Positions 62,767 through 64,000 of a DNA stretch of 64,000 nucleotides are shown one piece after another; position 1 is the stretch's first letter; the number at the start of each line of letters is the position of its first letter. The notes under the pieces are model-generated. The model saw only the letters and a list, made by a program, of their open reading frames with translations, ran no database searches and was not told where the DNA came from. This stretch comes from Epiperipatus broadwayi (lineage: Eukaryota; Onychophora; Udeonychophora; Euonychophora; Peripatidae). The translations under genes were made by a program, and so were the position numbers. The stretch spans positions 310,001 to 374,000 of the forward strand of contig JAQFVV010000515.1 of the NCBI GenBank assembly GCA_028023455.1, in the 5' to 3' direction.

Positions 62767-62898
62767 TAAATAAATTATACTTGTATTCAGTCAAAATATT
62801 AAATACACAGTATAAATAATACAGAATATTTCAGTAACAATTTTCATCTATACAGACCAATATTATTGTATTTTAACAAAATATAATTAAATGTTAAA

Positions 62899-63141
62899 TT
62901 ATATATTTAATATGAAAAATTAGAAATAAGCATAAAATAAATTTATTAATCTGCTAAGCCTGGCTTTTGACACAGAGTCTCTTTGTCAAAGCATCACTGA
63001 GAGGGAGTTAGCAAAGCGTTATGGCATTGGCATTTCCACTTCCGTGTTGAAAGCCTGTCTTAGCAGATTAATGAATTTATTTTATGCTTATTTTGTCTCA
63101 CTAATTATTATTTGCTTGCTTATTTATATATTTAATATGAA
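62899..63141 (+). mobile_element. Hairpin insertion 5 with 18-bp flanking direct repeats
   Basis: Arms of about 44 bp (62,924-62,967 and 63,049-63,093), with ATTAATCTGCTAAGCC and its complement, enclose an 80-bp GC-richer loop. TTATATATTTAATATGAA occurs exactly at 62,899-62,916 and 63,124-63,141. A 30-nt tail lies between the right arm and the right repeat. The stem is unrelated to the other hairpins. Confidence 0.7.
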
Positions 63142-64000
63142 CACACCTGTATATATTTTAATATAAAAATAGTATTTCAATTCTTAATATTAATTTGCTT
63201 TTAAAATTATTTTTAACAATACCTTATTGACTCACTTTAAAATCTGATATTTCCACCTGTCATAAAAAAACATAAGCATTTGGCAATTTCATTATATATA
63301 ACATAATAAAATGTAAAGAAAACATAATTAGAGTTTATATTATACTCTGGGGATTTTTAAAATTATTCTTTTATCAGATCAGCTACTTTTTTATATTCTT
63401 GCTGAGAACTTTTTTCCCATAATCATTGGCTAATTTATTCAAAAGTTCTTTACTTTTGAAACAAATTAACATAGTTCATGTTAATTGAATACTTTTTTTT
63501 TTTGGCATTAAACAGCAAAAGGTTTTTATTATCGCCACAGTTAGTATTTGAAATAATGCTATTTCTAATATATATTTTATTCACTAGCCAACTTCTTCCA
63601 TCTGTGTTTGATACATATGTAAAAATATCATTAGCAGCACAATGATTGTGATATAATCTATCTGCTTTTGTCAATACTTCTATATATTTACAACAGGAAG
63701 TTTCTTCTGTGTGTATTTCTACACTCTTATCATAGTTCAGTGTGTGCCATTGGAATCTATGGTAAATTGGTTTTTCATATAGATTGCCATATAACATCCT
63801 AGTTAATAGATAAGTAGTAAAATAAATGCTAACAATCCTCAATTCATTTTATCTATAATTCCGAATTTTAGATAAAGCAAATGGTACTGCTGGGCTGCGA
63901 GACATCACAGAGAGGCAACCTGTTATTCTTCTCTGAGAGTTTAAACTCTACCAACATGGAGACCAGGAATATCTGCCTTTATTTTTGAAGCTAACATTAT
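63142..64000. other. AT-rich DNA with a GC-richer end
   Basis: A minus-strand frame at 63,450-63,842 (130 residues) has fairly balanced composition but no domain I recognise. It may be a relic of a mobile-element ORF. From about 63,880 to the end the DNA is GC-richer (CTGCTGGGCTGCGAGACATC and following). It could be the start of a repeat or exon that continues outside the window. Confidence 0.3.

Noticed and set aside
63880-63960. Next EMSY exon
   Set aside because: With the AA| phase from exon 3 the reading meets a stop at once, and the residues do not resemble the expected SEWSIEGRRLVP region.
1-64000. CRISPR arrays, bacterial operons or prophage
   Set aside because: No regularly spaced repeats or prokaryotic gene organisation; splice sites and LINE/hAT elements show a eukaryotic genome.

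Overview
This window is AT-rich nuclear DNA from an invertebrate animal. The evidence is spliced eukaryotic exons, a centriolar protein gene (CEP19), the start of an EMSY gene, RTE-type LINEs, a hAT transposon, tRNA-like SINE pieces and many palindromic insertions. Very low GC, long introns and this repeat mix would suit an arachnid or similar arthropod, but the sequence alone does not fix the taxon. Only two host genes can be supported. Nearly everything else that can be named is transposon debris.

Layout. 1-9.1 kb: two copies of one RTE-like LINE, the second 5'-truncated, with a hairpin insertion between them. 9.1-13.4 kb: AT-rich DNA with a second, larger palindromic insertion and loose copies of its inner module. 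13.5-14.6 kb: CEP19 on the minus strand and a small GC-rich promoter-like patch. 14.6-31.5 kb: stacked repeats, namely LINE fragments on both strands, LTR-like elements, a 0.9-kb foldback and a hairpin insertion. 31,534-31,602: first coding exon of EMSY on the plus strand. 31.6-53.5 kb: a ~22-kb EMSY intron holding LTR-like elements, hairpins and SINE-like pieces. 53,529-53,784: EMSY coding exons 2 and 3. With exon 1 they encode most of the ENT domain. 53.8-64 kb: the next intron, with a full-length but dead hAT element inside the loop of an older foldback, a well-formed hammerhead ribozyme motif, a second copy of the 2.1-kb LTR-like element in opposite orientation, and another hairpin insertion. 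No later EMSY exon was recognised before the window ends.

Most notable. (1) A type I hammerhead ribozyme motif at 60,461-60,530 has all core residues and three paired stems. (2) A set of palindromic insertions is flanked by 13-18-bp direct repeats. Such lengths are usual for target-primed retrotransposition and not for ordinary cut-and-paste MITEs. Several share a 3' tail although their stems differ, so they may be a class of hairpin retroposon. (3) CEP19 and EMSY lie head to head and may share a promoter near 14.5 kb.
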